From NCBI GenBank assembly GCA_045540315.1, contig JAZQHA010000224.1, positions 1 to 26,966 on the forward strand: 26,966 nucleotides of DNA, read 5' to 3'. Below, in pieces: positions 1 to 7,790 of the stretch (position 1 is the first letter of the stretch; every line of letters begins with the position of its first letter). The notes beneath the pieces were generated by a model. It was not told the origin of the DNA and did not search any database. It saw only the letters and a list, made by a program, of their open reading frames with translations. This stretch comes from CAG-557 sp045540315. Lineage in GTDB: Bacteria > Bacillota > Clostridia > Oscillospirales > Acutalibacteraceae. Position numbers and translations under genes: made by a program.

Positions 1-153
1 AGCCCAAAGAAAATAATTTTTTTTTTTTTTTCTTTGTAGCCCCAGGCCCACCTTCGTTCCGCCGGGGTGGGGCGGAAGGCCCCTTGGGGGCCTCCGGCGC
101 CTCGCGGCGCCCTATTGCTTTATGCCGCCTGGTAATTAATATAGGGGCACTCT
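1..153 (-). repeat. Cloverleaf intergenic repeat, copy A (cut by window edge)
   Basis: This copy is read on the minus strand. The clamp half GCCTCGCGG is at 99-107 on the plus strand, and its partner would lie before base 1. The GC-rich arm is at about 75-95, the middle arm at about 39-73 (closed by GCCCCA/TGGGGC) and the A/T arm at 6-35 (AAAGAAAA against TTTCTTT with a long T run). The linker before the A/T arm reads TAC on the minus strand instead of CAC. The arms pair less well than in other copies, so this one looks decayed. The outer end, GGGCACTC at 145-152, lies about 5 nt from the stop codon of the neighbouring permease gene and matches the terminal repeat of copies C and D. Confidence 0.75.
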
Positions 154-158
154 AGAAG

Positions 159-1046
159 TCATCGCGAACCTTTCTCGTAGGGCTGACCGCTGGCCATAGG
201 CGCTATAGACTTGCCTACAAAAAGGACTAATATAACAATCGTCAAAACGTAGGGGAACATACTCAAAAGCTCCGATGGTATTGCGATTTGTCCACCACCA
301 AGCGTGACGGCAAAAGCTTGTGCAAAGGCAAACAAAAGGCATGCTCCATAGGCGCCAAAAGGGGTCCACTTACCGAAAATGACCGCCGCCAACGCAATAA
401 AGCCTTGGCCACTTATGGCCGTGGGGGTAAACTGCGATAATACTGATAAAGTCATCGAGGCGCCACCTATTCCGGCTAAAACTCCAGAGAAAATAACGCT
501 ACCATAGCGCACACGAGCTACGTTTATACCAAGCGTATCTGCTGCCGCCGGATGTTCTCCAACCGCAGAAATTCTCAAACCCCACTTAGTCTTATAGAGC
601 AAGAGCCACAGTAAAGTTGTCATTAAAATCGCTAGCACCACCGTAATGTCAACGGTTCCGAAGAGGCGCGGCAACTTGTTCTCGAGTCGATATGTTGTAG
701 TCTGGTCATTGAAGAGCAACCTACACAAAAACAGCGACAATCCTGGTCCAATGAAATTTAAAGCCATTCCAGAGATAGTTTGGTCGGCCTTAAATGAAAC
801 CGTCGCGACGGCATGTAACAAAGCTAAGAGCGCACCAGCTATTCCCCCAGTCAATAAGCCAAGCCAGGGATTCTGCGAATGAAATCCTACGGCGGCCCCT
901 ACAAATGCACCAAACGTCATCATGCCCTCGAGTCCTACATTCACAACGCCAGACCTCTCTGAAATCACGCCGCCCATCGCACCAAACACCAGTGGTGTCG
1001 AGTACATCAACATTGCACTCACTATCGAAAACACACTACTTAGCAT
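159..1046 (-). CDS. Nucleoside ABC transporter permease, second subunit (NupQ/YufQ-like)
   Basis: A 295-residue inner-membrane permease of the branched-chain amino acid/ribose-type family (BPD_transp_2), the smaller of two permeases of a Bmp-type nucleoside importer. Hydrophobic segments run through the whole protein. The family motif region GVVNVGLEGMMTFGAF near the N-terminus and the cytoplasmic coupling stretch around GEHPAAADTLGINVARVR are visible. I chose the ATG at 1044-1046 because GAGG lies 8 nt upstream; an in-frame TTG start further upstream has no ribosome site. The gene overlaps the preceding permease gene by 11 bp, so the two are probably translationally coupled. It is the last gene of the salvage operon, and repeat copy A begins just after its stop. 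Substrate choice (nucleosides rather than sugars) is inferred from the BmpA, DeoD and DeoB neighbours. Confidence 0.9.
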   Translation of the reverse strand: MLSSVFSIVSAMLMYSTPLVFGAMGGVISERSGVVNVGLEGMMTFGAFVGAAVGFHSQNPWLGLLTGGIAGALLALLHAVATVSFKADQTISGMALNFIGPGLSLFLCRLLFNDQTTTYRLENKLPRLFGTVDITVVLAILMTTLLWLLLYKTKWGLRISAVGEHPAAADTLGINVARVRYGSVIFSGVLAGIGGASMTLSVLSQFTPTAISGQGFIALAAVIFGKWTPFGAYGACLLFAFAQAFAVTLGGGQIAIPSELLSMFPYVLTIVILVLFVGKSIAPMASGQPYEKGSR

Positions 1047-2163
1047 TTTTCTTACCTCTTTTCGCGAGTTTATCGGCAAGCATTGGTGCCACGCCGGCTA
1101 GCGCCACAAAGAACAACATCGAGCCAATCGCAATAGACATAATCTCCGAAGGGATACCCAAATCCATTTGCAAGGCGCTGCTACCATAGTTGAGGGCGCC
1201 AAAAAATAGCCCTGACAAAATACATCCGAGCGGCGACGTCCGAGCAATAAGCGCCACAAACAAGCCGTTAAATCCGACATTTTCGAACATACCCAACTTA
1301 TAGACAGCATGTGGCGAAACTCCCGTCACCGTCAAGGCCGCCGCCAAACCACAAATCGCGCCAGAAATAAGCATCGCCGCCATAATATTGCGCTTTACAC
1401 CTATGCCAGCGAACTCAGCGGCCTTAGCGTTGTGGCCGACCGCGCGAATTCCGTAGCCCACGCTGGTTTTGTACAGCAAAAGCCAAATTATCACCGCCAC
1501 GACAATCGCCACAACGACTCCAATATTTACGTCTGTCTTGAGCAAGATATCCGACAGCCAACGGTTTTGCCGAAGGTACTCTATGCCCTCTTTCGACTTT
1601 TTCCACTTGTAAAAAAGCGTCGTAAAGCCTGCCTCATTTATCGATAAGCTTCGCATCGTATTTGGCTTGTGAAACGAGTCAGAATCCACGATGAAATTGC
1701 ACAAGTAAAAAGCAATCCAGTTAAACATAATGCCCGTTATAACCTCATGTATACCAAATCTCGCCTTGAGCCCCCCAACAAGTCCACCAAAAATCGCACC
1801 CGCGAGCATACCTGTCAAAATAATGATGGGAATCTGCAAAACTGGCGGTAAATTTAACTTAACGCCAACCATCATCGCAGCCACTGAACCAATTATGTAC
1901 TGTCCCTCTGCACCGATGTTAAACAGGCCGGTCTTGAAGGCAAATGCCACACTTATGCCGGTTAATATAATAGGAACGCTCTTCTCGATGACTTTAAAAA
2001 CATACTTTGGCCGCGAGAAAATCCCATTAAATAGCGACCTCACCGCCATTACTGGGTCATACCCCGAGCAAGCTAAAACTACTCCGGCCACCAAAACGCC
2101 AAAAATTATCGCTAAAAATGTGGATGCAATCGGCTTTCTTAAAAATTTAATTATCTTTTGCAT
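1036..2163 (-). CDS. Nucleoside ABC transporter permease, first subunit (NupP/YufP-like)
   Basis: A 375-residue multi-pass permease of the BPD_transp_2 family. The N-terminal region has a membrane segment (about residues 13-32), an extracytoplasmic stretch, then the conserved FKTGLFNIGAEGQYIIG region near residues 76-92 that is typical of the nucleoside/simple-sugar permease YufP/NupP. A longer cytoplasmic or periplasmic insertion lies around residues 160-215. The ATG start overlaps the end of the ATPase gene by 17 bp, with GGAGG 11 nt upstream. It should form the channel with the second permease and be powered by the ATPase encoded just upstream. The length and the paired arrangement fit the Bmp-type nucleoside importers of Firmicutes. 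Confidence 0.9.
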   Translation of the reverse strand: MQKIIKFLRKPIASTFLAIIFGVLVAGVVLACSGYDPVMAVRSLFNGIFSRPKYVFKVIEKSVPIILTGISVAFAFKTGLFNIGAEGQYIIGSVAAMMVGVKLNLPPVLQIPIIILTGMLAGAIFGGLVGGLKARFGIHEVITGIMFNWIAFYLCNFIVDSDSFHKPNTMRSLSINEAGFTTLFYKWKKSKEGIEYLRQNRWLSDILLKTDVNIGVVVAIVVAVIIWLLLYKTSVGYGIRAVGHNAKAAEFAGIGVKRNIMAAMLISGAICGLAAALTVTGVSPHAVYKLGMFENVGFNGLFVALIARTSPLGCILSGLFFGALNYGSSALQMDLGIPSEIMSIAIGSMLFFVALAGVAPMLADKLAKRGKKNAK

Positions 2164-3697
2164 TTTTATTATTACCTCCCGCCATCAGCAAGCCGACCAC
2201 GTTCTCATCAACCTCGCTCTGCTCAAACTCTCCAACAATTTTGCCGTCATAAATCACAGCGACTCTATCCGCCACACTAAGGACCTCATCCAACTCAAGC
2301 GAAATCAAAAGCACAGCCTTTCCCCTATCGCGCTGCTCCACCAAGATTTTGTGGACATACTCAATGGCACCTACATCCAGACCTCGCGTGGGCTGAACTG
2401 CAATTAGCAAATCCGGGTCGTTTGCAATTTCTCGGCCAATTATTACTTTTTGTTGATTCCCACCGGATAAGCTTCGAATCAGCAAGTTACTGCACTCTTC
2501 CGGGCGAACGTCATACTTCGAGATTATCTCGTTTGCAAATTTATTAATCTCGTTATAACTCAAGAAACCCGCATTGGAGTAGGGCGCCTCGTTGTACTTC
2601 TCGAGGATAACATTCTCCTCAACGGAGAAACTCAGCACCAAGCCGCGTTTGATACGGTCCTCGTGAATCGTCGAAATTTTATTCTTTATGACGTTACCTG
2701 GCCTCGTGTTATGAATGGTCTTACCGTTAATCTTAATCGAACCACTTGTCACGCGTGACAAACAAGTAATCGCCTCGACAAGCTCCTGTTGGCCATTTCC
2801 ATCCACGCCAGCAATGCCTAAAATCTCCCCGCGACGTATACTCAAAGACAAACCCTTTAGCGCATTTATACCCTTATGCAACTTACTCGGGACGGTTATA
2901 TTATCGACCTCAAAAATAATATCTCCAGGCTTTGCTGGTGTTTTTTCCACAACCAGCTTAACATTTCTACCTACCATCTTATCGGCCATTTCTGAGTGCG
3001 TAACGTCCTTCACAGAGACCGTATCGATATATTGTCCGCGGCGAATTATCGTGCACATGTCCGACGACGCCTTAATCTCCTTGAGTTTGTGCGTAATGAT
3101 AATAATTGTTTTGCCATCATCCACAAGTTTTCGCATAATCTCGATTAAATCTCTTGTTTCTTGCGGCGTAAGCACCGCTGTAGGCTCGTCGAGGATAAGA
3201 ATATCCGCACCTCGATATAGCGTCTTGAGAATCTCCACACGTTGCTGCATACCCACGGAGATATCCTCAATTTTCGCATCCTTATCGACTTTTAGGCCAT
3301 ACTTCTCTACGATTTCATCAATTTTCTCATTAGCCTTTTTCATATCTAGAAAAATACCAGCCTTAGTAATCTCCTGGCCGAGGATAATATTTTGAGTAAC
3401 GGTAAAGTTCTCCACCAGCATGAAGTGTTGATGAACCATTCCAATTTTATTCTCGATTGCAATATTTGGCGTCTTCATGTCGATTTTACGGCCATTAATA
3501 TAAATTTCTCCGTTGTCCGCTTGATACAAACCGTAAAGAATATTCATTAAGGTTGTTTTGCCGGCGCCATTTTCTCCCAAAATGGCATGAATCGACCCCT
3601 TTTTTATATCAAGACTTACGTTGTCCAACGCCCGACACTCACCAAAGTTCTTTGTAATGTTTCGCATCTGAACAGCATATTCTGCGCTAATGTCCAC
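2147..3697 (-). CDS. Nucleoside ABC transporter ATP-binding protein, two NBDs (NupO/YufO-like)
   Basis: A 516-residue cytoplasmic ATPase with two fused nucleotide-binding domains, as in RbsA/YufO proteins. Domain 1 has Walker A GENGAGKTT at residues 41-49, signature ISVGMQQRVEI and Walker B LILDEPTAVL. Domain 2 has a degenerate Walker A (GVDGNGQQEL), signature LSGGNQQKV and PTRGLDV in place of the usual Walker B end. Asymmetry with one weak ATP site is normal for this family. The GTG start (3695-3697) overlaps the TAG stop of the BmpA gene by one base (TAGTG), with GAGGAG 7 nt upstream, so translation is likely coupled. It energises import of the nucleoside delivered by the lipoprotein. Confidence 0.93.
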   Translation of the reverse strand: MDISAEYAVQMRNITKNFGECRALDNVSLDIKKGSIHAILGENGAGKTTLMNILYGLYQADNGEIYINGRKIDMKTPNIAIENKIGMVHQHFMLVENFTVTQNIILGQEITKAGIFLDMKKANEKIDEIVEKYGLKVDKDAKIEDISVGMQQRVEILKTLYRGADILILDEPTAVLTPQETRDLIEIMRKLVDDGKTIIIITHKLKEIKASSDMCTIIRRGQYIDTVSVKDVTHSEMADKMVGRNVKLVVEKTPAKPGDIIFEVDNITVPSKLHKGINALKGLSLSIRRGEILGIAGVDGNGQQELVEAITCLSRVTSGSIKINGKTIHNTRPGNVIKNKISTIHEDRIKRGLVLSFSVEENVILEKYNEAPYSNAGFLSYNEINKFANEIISKYDVRPEECSNLLIRSLSGGNQQKVIIGREIANDPDLLIAVQPTRGLDVGAIEYVHKILVEQRDRGKAVLLISLELDEVLSVADRVAVIYDGKIVGEFEQSEVDENVVGLLMAGGNNKNAKDN

Positions 3698-4761
3698 TAA
3701 ATTTCTCCTCTCCCGTCAAGGAAGTTCTCCTTATATACCTCGAAGGTCTGCATATTGTACGGCACTGTTACCTCGCCTAACTCTATCTTGCGAGACAACT
3801 CTAACGCCTTTTGATAGACTGCCTCACTCATATTTTTGTGCTCCTCTGGAATTCCTACGCAGCGCTCTTTAAGGCCAAACTCGTAGTTCTTCCCGCCAAT
3901 CATACCGCCATTCATGAGCTCTTTTGCAACTATTTGTACCGCGTTACCCACGTTTTTCACTGCCGAGGTAAGTATGTTGTCCGGCGCCAAATAAGACTGG
4001 TCTCTATCCACCCCTATGACGAACTTGTTCATTTCTTTAGCTGCCTCGATAAGACCGTAGCCAACACCACCTGCCGCATGAAATACAACATCGCAGCCCC
4101 TCGAGAACATTCTCGTGCCAATGGCCTTCCCCTTAGCTCCGTCTGTGAAGCTATCTGCGTACTGCACATCAACATCAATCGTGACACCGCGCTCTCTTGC
4201 CGCATGCATAACGCCAGCCTCGTAGCCATATTGAAATTGGTCAACAATTACACCGTGCATACCTCCCACAAAGCCAACCTTATTAGTTTTCGTGGTCATG
4301 CCGGCGATGTAACCCACTAAAAATGCACCATCTTGCGCCCGAAATACTATTCCGGTAATATTGTTACCAATGCTTTCTCCAAAATCATAATCAACGCTCA
4401 CGAAGTTCTTATCGAGATTCCTCTCTGCAACGGACTCAATCGGGTCTGCCAAGACATTCCCAACTCCAATAATTAAGTCGCTCGACCCATCAGCAAGTCG
4501 CTCGATAATCGGCTCAAAATCTAAAAATTGCTTTGGCTCCACGTAACTCACTTGTACACTCGAGTTACTCTCTCTCAAGGCATATAAACCCTCTAGCGCC
4601 GATTGGTTAAATGATTGGTCATTCACACCACCCAAGTCCGGAACCATCGCGATTTTAAAAACACCATCATTGCGTATACTTTCAGGGTCCTCCCAAGTGC
4701 ATCCCGACAAGTTAAATACCATCATCGAGACAAGAAACACGCCCCAAAATCTCTTCACCAT
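3697..4761 (-). CDS. BmpA-family nucleoside-binding lipoprotein
   Basis: A 354-residue substrate-binding lipoprotein of the BMP/PnrA/Med family, anchored outside the membrane. From the ATG at 4759-4761 the signal peptide is positive (VKR), then hydrophobic, then has a lipobox LSGC with the modified Cys at residue 21. The mature part keeps family landmarks: PDLGGVNDQSFNQSALEG near the start, LIIGVGNVLADPI, the GFVGGM and FQYGYEAGV region, and FHAAGGVGYGLIEAA and VIGVDRDQS near the C-terminal lobe. GGGAGG lies only 4 nt before this ATG, so the following GTG (4756-4758) could be the true start; either gives the same signal peptide. PnrA-type proteins bind purine nucleosides, which fits the deoD and deoB neighbours. 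Confidence 0.92.
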   Translation of the reverse strand: MVKRFWGVFLVSMMVFNLSGCTWEDPESIRNDGVFKIAMVPDLGGVNDQSFNQSALEGLYALRESNSSVQVSYVEPKQFLDFEPIIERLADGSSDLIIGVGNVLADPIESVAERNLDKNFVSVDYDFGESIGNNITGIVFRAQDGAFLVGYIAGMTTKTNKVGFVGGMHGVIVDQFQYGYEAGVMHAARERGVTIDVDVQYADSFTDGAKGKAIGTRMFSRGCDVVFHAAGGVGYGLIEAAKEMNKFVIGVDRDQSYLAPDNILTSAVKNVGNAVQIVAKELMNGGMIGGKNYEFGLKERCVGIPEEHKNMSEAVYQKALELSRKIELGEVTVPYNMQTFEVYKENFLDGRGEI

Positions 4762-4794
4762 AAATCCTCCCGCCACTCTCCAAAATACTATCTC

Positions 4795-4975
4795 AGGAGT
4801 GCCATATTTGATATCTTTTTTGAGGGTTGCCGCTCCGGCCGCGAGGCCAACGAAAATAAATATTTATTTTCGTTGTGGTCCAAAGCCCAACTTTGTTGCG
4901 CTTTGGACTAGCCGAATGCCCGAATGGACATTCGGCGCCTCGCGGCGCCTCGGCATTTGATGCAGACCCAAAAAA
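4795..4975 (-). repeat. Cloverleaf intergenic repeat, copy B
   Basis: The clamp halves are CCGCGAGGC (4839-4847) and GCCTCGCGG (4937-4945). Inside, in plus order, are a perfect 13+13 A/T palindrome (4849-4874, AACGAAAATAAAT and its complement), linker GTG (CAC on the minus strand), a middle arm 4878-4908 closed by GTCCAAAGC/GCTTTGGAC, and an arm 4912-4935 closed by CCGAATG/CATTCGG. Outside the clamp an imperfect extension pairs CTTTTTTG and GGGT on the left with ACCC and CAAAAAAG on the right. The left end AGGAGTGCC (4795-4803) matches the terminal repeat of copies C and D; no matching right end is seen. It separates deoD from the BmpA gene within one operon. Confidence 0.9.
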
Positions 4976-4988
4976 GTGCTTTCAAGTT

Positions 4989-5708
4989 TTACAACTCAGC
5001 GGCCACATTCAATACAAGTTTTGTCATATCGAGTACGCCTTCTTGCCGCTCCTTAGCCGTTAAACGTTTTTCATTGAAGATCTCATCAGAAATCGTCAAC
5101 ACACACAACGCATTTTTCTTGGCCCTCACCGCATTTAAGTAGAGCGCCACTGACTCCATCTCTACCGCTAAAACACCCATATCCACCCACGGTTTAAGCT
5201 TTTTTTCTGCATCCACATAAAATACATCCGAGCACAAAATATTTCCGACAGCCACATTAAGGTTCATCTGCTTAGCCATTGCAACCGTTTTACTCAAAAG
5301 CTCATAGCTAGGAATCGGCGCATATGTACCGGGAATATCAAACTGGTTTGCGTAATTTGAGTCCGTACAGGCACCCATCCCGATTACAACGTCCTTCAGA
5401 TGTAGCCCTTCCGCGATGCTACCGGCCGTACCGATTCGTATGATATTATCCACCTCATAAAAGTTAAACAGCTCATAAGAGTAGATACCCATCGATGCCT
5501 GGCCCATTCCGGAGCCCATTATCGAGACTTTTTTCTCCTTATATGTACCCGTATAACCATACATATTTCTAACGTCGGAAAAGCACTTCACATCCTGTAA
5601 AAAATGCTCCGCGATAAATTTCGCTCTCAACGGGTCTCCTGGCATTATTACGGTCTTCGCGATGTCTCCTAATTGCGCACCTATGTGCGGCGTTGGCACT
5701 TTACCCAC
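4989..5708 (-). CDS. deoD: Purine nucleoside phosphorylase, DeoD type
   Basis: A 239-residue hexameric-type purine nucleoside phosphorylase, which splits (deoxy)ribonucleosides with phosphate into base and pentose-1-phosphate in the cytoplasm. Visible motifs are TPHIGA (residues 6-11), MPGDPLRAK (22-30) of the phosphate site, GTAGSI (93-98), EMES (183-186) that binds the ribose, and SDE (207-209), which carries the catalytic Asp208. The length equals the usual 235-240. The GTG start (5706-5708) has AAGGAGG 7 nt upstream, a strong site. It follows the YczE-like gene by 13 bp and is followed by repeat copy B, then by the importer genes. The product ribose-1-phosphate is the substrate of DeoB, encoded in the same operon. 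Confidence 0.97.
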   Translation of the reverse strand: MGKVPTPHIGAQLGDIAKTVIMPGDPLRAKFIAEHFLQDVKCFSDVRNMYGYTGTYKEKKVSIMGSGMGQASMGIYSYELFNFYEVDNIIRIGTAGSIAEGLHLKDVVIGMGACTDSNYANQFDIPGTYAPIPSYELLSKTVAMAKQMNLNVAVGNILCSDVFYVDAEKKLKPWVDMGVLAVEMESVALYLNAVRAKKNALCVLTISDEIFNEKRLTAKERQEGVLDMTKLVLNVAAEL

Positions 5709-5721
5709 AGTACAACCTCCT

Positions 5722-6381
5722 TCAATTATCCCTAAAGTTAAATTTACTCAACAGGCTTGTCCGAATAAATTCTGCAAAAGTCTGTATAATTGGACCACCA
5801 AAACATGCTGCCACCACTGTCGTAACACCGACCGTACCTCCCAACAAGTACCCCACAAGCAACGATAGCATGTCTATGGCGACACGATACACTTTATATT
5901 CAAAGCAAGTCTTGTCACGCAAAAACATAGCCAAGCCTGTCCATGCGTCGACACCAATATTAACCGCAATAAACACCGCGATACCAAAAAACAGCAGTAA
6001 ACATGCGACAACCGCCACTGCTGCTCGAAAAATTAAATTAGTTGGCGGACTCAATAAGCTATAAGCTCTTACGCCAACATTTGTAAAAAAGCCCAACATA
6101 AAAGCATGTATAATAGTCCCGAGGTTTATGTAGCATCGAGAAAAAATCAACACAAAGGCCAAAAGCGTGTAATTTAAGACGTTAAAAGCCGTACCCAAAT
6201 CGATATTAAAGAACTTGTGAACTCCATCAGCAAGCACCGAAACAGGGTCATTACCCAAGCCAATACAAGAGTTCATTGCTATTCCGAAACCCATCAGCGC
6301 AGCGCCGACGAATGCAAAAAAAATCTTCCACACCAAGTCCCTCTTAGGTTGCAAAAACACCGATTTATCAAAGCCCGCCAT
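5722..6381 (-). CDS. YczE/YitT-like multi-pass membrane protein
   Basis: A 219-residue integral membrane protein with about five hydrophobic segments. It resembles the YczE/YyaS/YitT group of uncharacterised Firmicute membrane proteins: a glycine-rich first helix (FVGAALMGFGIAM), then GLGNDPVSVLADG, and later a related NIGVDAWTGLAMFLRD stretch, as if the two halves arose by duplication. Its start codon shares a base with the deoB stop (TGATG). The ATG at 6379-6381 lies 10 nt after GAGG and an adjacent TTG at 6382-6384 lies 7 nt after it, so the start is uncertain by one codon. Its place between deoB and deoD suggests a link to nucleoside or pentose traffic, but its function is unknown. Confidence 0.8.
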   Translation of the reverse strand: MAGFDKSVFLQPKRDLVWKIFFAFVGAALMGFGIAMNSCIGLGNDPVSVLADGVHKFFNIDLGTAFNVLNYTLLAFVLIFSRCYINLGTIIHAFMLGFFTNVGVRAYSLLSPPTNLIFRAAVAVVACLLLFFGIAVFIAVNIGVDAWTGLAMFLRDKTCFEYKVYRVAIDMLSLLVGYLLGGTVGVTTVVAACFGGPIIQTFAEFIRTSLLSKFNFRDN

Positions 6382-7568
6382 CAAATCAACACCTCTTTCA
6401 ACATCGACTCACCATTTATTTGCTTTTCTACTTCAAAATACTCCAAAATCGTCGCACCAATATCCGAAAAAGTTCGCCGAGTCCCTAAATTAACTCCCGG
6501 TTTTATTCGCTTACCATACATCAAAAGCGGAGTGTACTCTCTCGTGTGGTCGGTCGACTCATCTCCAGGATCGCAACCATGGTCCGCGGTAATCATAAGG
6601 ATATCATCGTCTCTCAGTTTCGAGAGTATCTTCTCCAGCGACCTGTCAAAACTCGTCAAGGCTTTCGCATAGCCATCCACATCATTTCGGTGCCCGTAAA
6701 CCATGTCAAAATCGACTAAGTTTACAAAACACAATCCCTCGAAGTCTTTATCTAGCATCTCAAGCGTTCGCTCGATACCGTCGTCGTTGTTCTGCGTCCG
6801 AATAGACTCCGTTATGCCTCGCCCCGCAAAAATGTCCACTATTTTACCCACTGATATCACAGTTTTTCCACTCTCTGTTAGCTGGTCAAGCATCGTCACC
6901 GCAGGTGGCTCAAGTGAAAAATCATGGCGATTTGCAGTTCTATCAAAGTTCGGCCACTCTCCAACAAACGGGCGCGCAATAACTCTGCCAACAGCATGCT
7001 CGCCAGTTAAAATCTCGCGCGCCATCTTACAATACTCATACAGCTGCTCAATCGGCACTACATCCTCGTGCGCCGCGATTTGGAAAACACTGTCCGCCGA
7101 GGTATATACAATCAGGTCGCCGCTTTGCACGTGCCGCTCACCAAAATCTCTTAGCACGTCCATCCCGGAGTATGGCCGATTGCAAAGCGTTTTTCTACCA
7201 GTTGCCCGTTCAAAAGATTTAAGAATCTCGTCGGGAAATCCATCCGGATAAGTCGGCATCGGTTTTTTCGACTCAACTCCGGCAATCTCCCAGTGTCCAG
7301 TCGTGGTATCTTTCCCCTTCGAAACTTCAGCCATTCTCGCAAAAACTCCCGTTGGCTCGGGTTCGATTTTTCCACAAGCGACGCCATCTATGTTGAAAAG
7401 GCCCAGTTTCTTCATGTAGCGAATATCAAAATATTCACTCCCCGAAACCGACTTAATCGTATTACACCCAGCATCGCCATAGACGTTTGCATCCGGCAAC
7501 TCACCGATTCCAAAGCTATCTAGAACTATCAAAAATACTCGTTTTATCGTGACCACTCCCTGTTTCAT
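6381..7568 (-). CDS. deoB: Phosphopentomutase
   Basis: A metal-dependent phosphopentomutase of the alkaline phosphatase superfamily, converting (deoxy)ribose-1-phosphate to the 5-phosphate. Motifs include VLDSFGIGELPDA at the N-terminus (metal-binding Asp), KDTTTGHWE (catalytic Thr region), FVNLVDFDMVYGHRND and TADHGCDPG with DHTREY (metal ligands). The span given uses the ATG at 7566-7568 (395 residues), which has no ribosome site. The only good site, GGGAG at 7556-7560, is 8 nt before an ATA codon at 7545-7547, exactly where homologues begin (IKRVFLIVLDSFGIG, where Met-Lys is usual); that start would give 388 residues. It is the first gene of the salvage operon and overlaps the next start by one base. 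Confidence 0.95.
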   Translation of the reverse strand: MKQGVVTIKRVFLIVLDSFGIGELPDANVYGDAGCNTIKSVSGSEYFDIRYMKKLGLFNIDGVACGKIEPEPTGVFARMAEVSKGKDTTTGHWEIAGVESKKPMPTYPDGFPDEILKSFERATGRKTLCNRPYSGMDVLRDFGERHVQSGDLIVYTSADSVFQIAAHEDVVPIEQLYEYCKMAREILTGEHAVGRVIARPFVGEWPNFDRTANRHDFSLEPPAVTMLDQLTESGKTVISVGKIVDIFAGRGITESIRTQNNDDGIERTLEMLDKDFEGLCFVNLVDFDMVYGHRNDVDGYAKALTSFDRSLEKILSKLRDDDILMITADHGCDPGDESTDHTREYTPLLMYGKRIKPGVNLGTRRTFSDIGATILEYFEVEKQINGESMLKEVLI

Positions 7569-7622
7569 CGGAAAATTTTCGCACAATAAATTACAAAGAA
7601 ATATTTCTACAAGTTGTTTCCC

Positions 7623-7651
7623 ATTATAATATATTGCACTAAATTCGTAAA
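7623..7651 (-). promoter_or_regulatory. Sigma-A type promoter for the deoB operon
   Basis: On the minus strand, -35 TTTACG (7646-7651) and a consensus -10 TATAAT (7623-7628) are separated by exactly 17 bp. Transcription would start near 7616, about 50-70 nt before the deoB start, depending on which start codon is used. No operator palindrome is evident next to it. Confidence 0.65.
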
Positions 7652-7670
7652 GTTAGTCCACTTAGCGCGC

Positions 7671-7781
7671 AGAAAAAAACGTTAACCTGCATATATTTAA
7701 GAGGTGTTTGTCATCAATAGAAAACATCTTGCAAGCTCATTCGCAAGCGCTATCACCTCAAAAGTATATGTCAAGTTAACG
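7671..7781 (-). terminator. Large hairpin with T tract: terminator of the V-ATPase operon
   Basis: Bases 7680-7706 (starting CGTTAAC, ending GAGGTG) pair with 7754-7781 (CACCTC to GTTAACG) with a handful of mismatches and one bulge, making an imperfect stem of about 27 bp. A small inner hairpin (CTTGC/GCAAG) sits in the loop. On the minus strand the stem is followed at once by GTTTTTTTCT (7671-7680), the layout of an intrinsic terminator. It lies after atpD and repeat copy C and before the deoB promoter, so it would insulate the two operons. The stem is much longer than a usual terminator, and it could instead be another repeat or a structured RNA. Confidence 0.6.
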
Positions 7782-7790
7782 TCTATTTTA

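Noticed and set aside
2715..3395. Long plus-strand frame opposite the ATPase gene.
   Set aside because: It is the complement of a clearly conserved ABC ATPase and has no ribosome site; it follows from codon composition.
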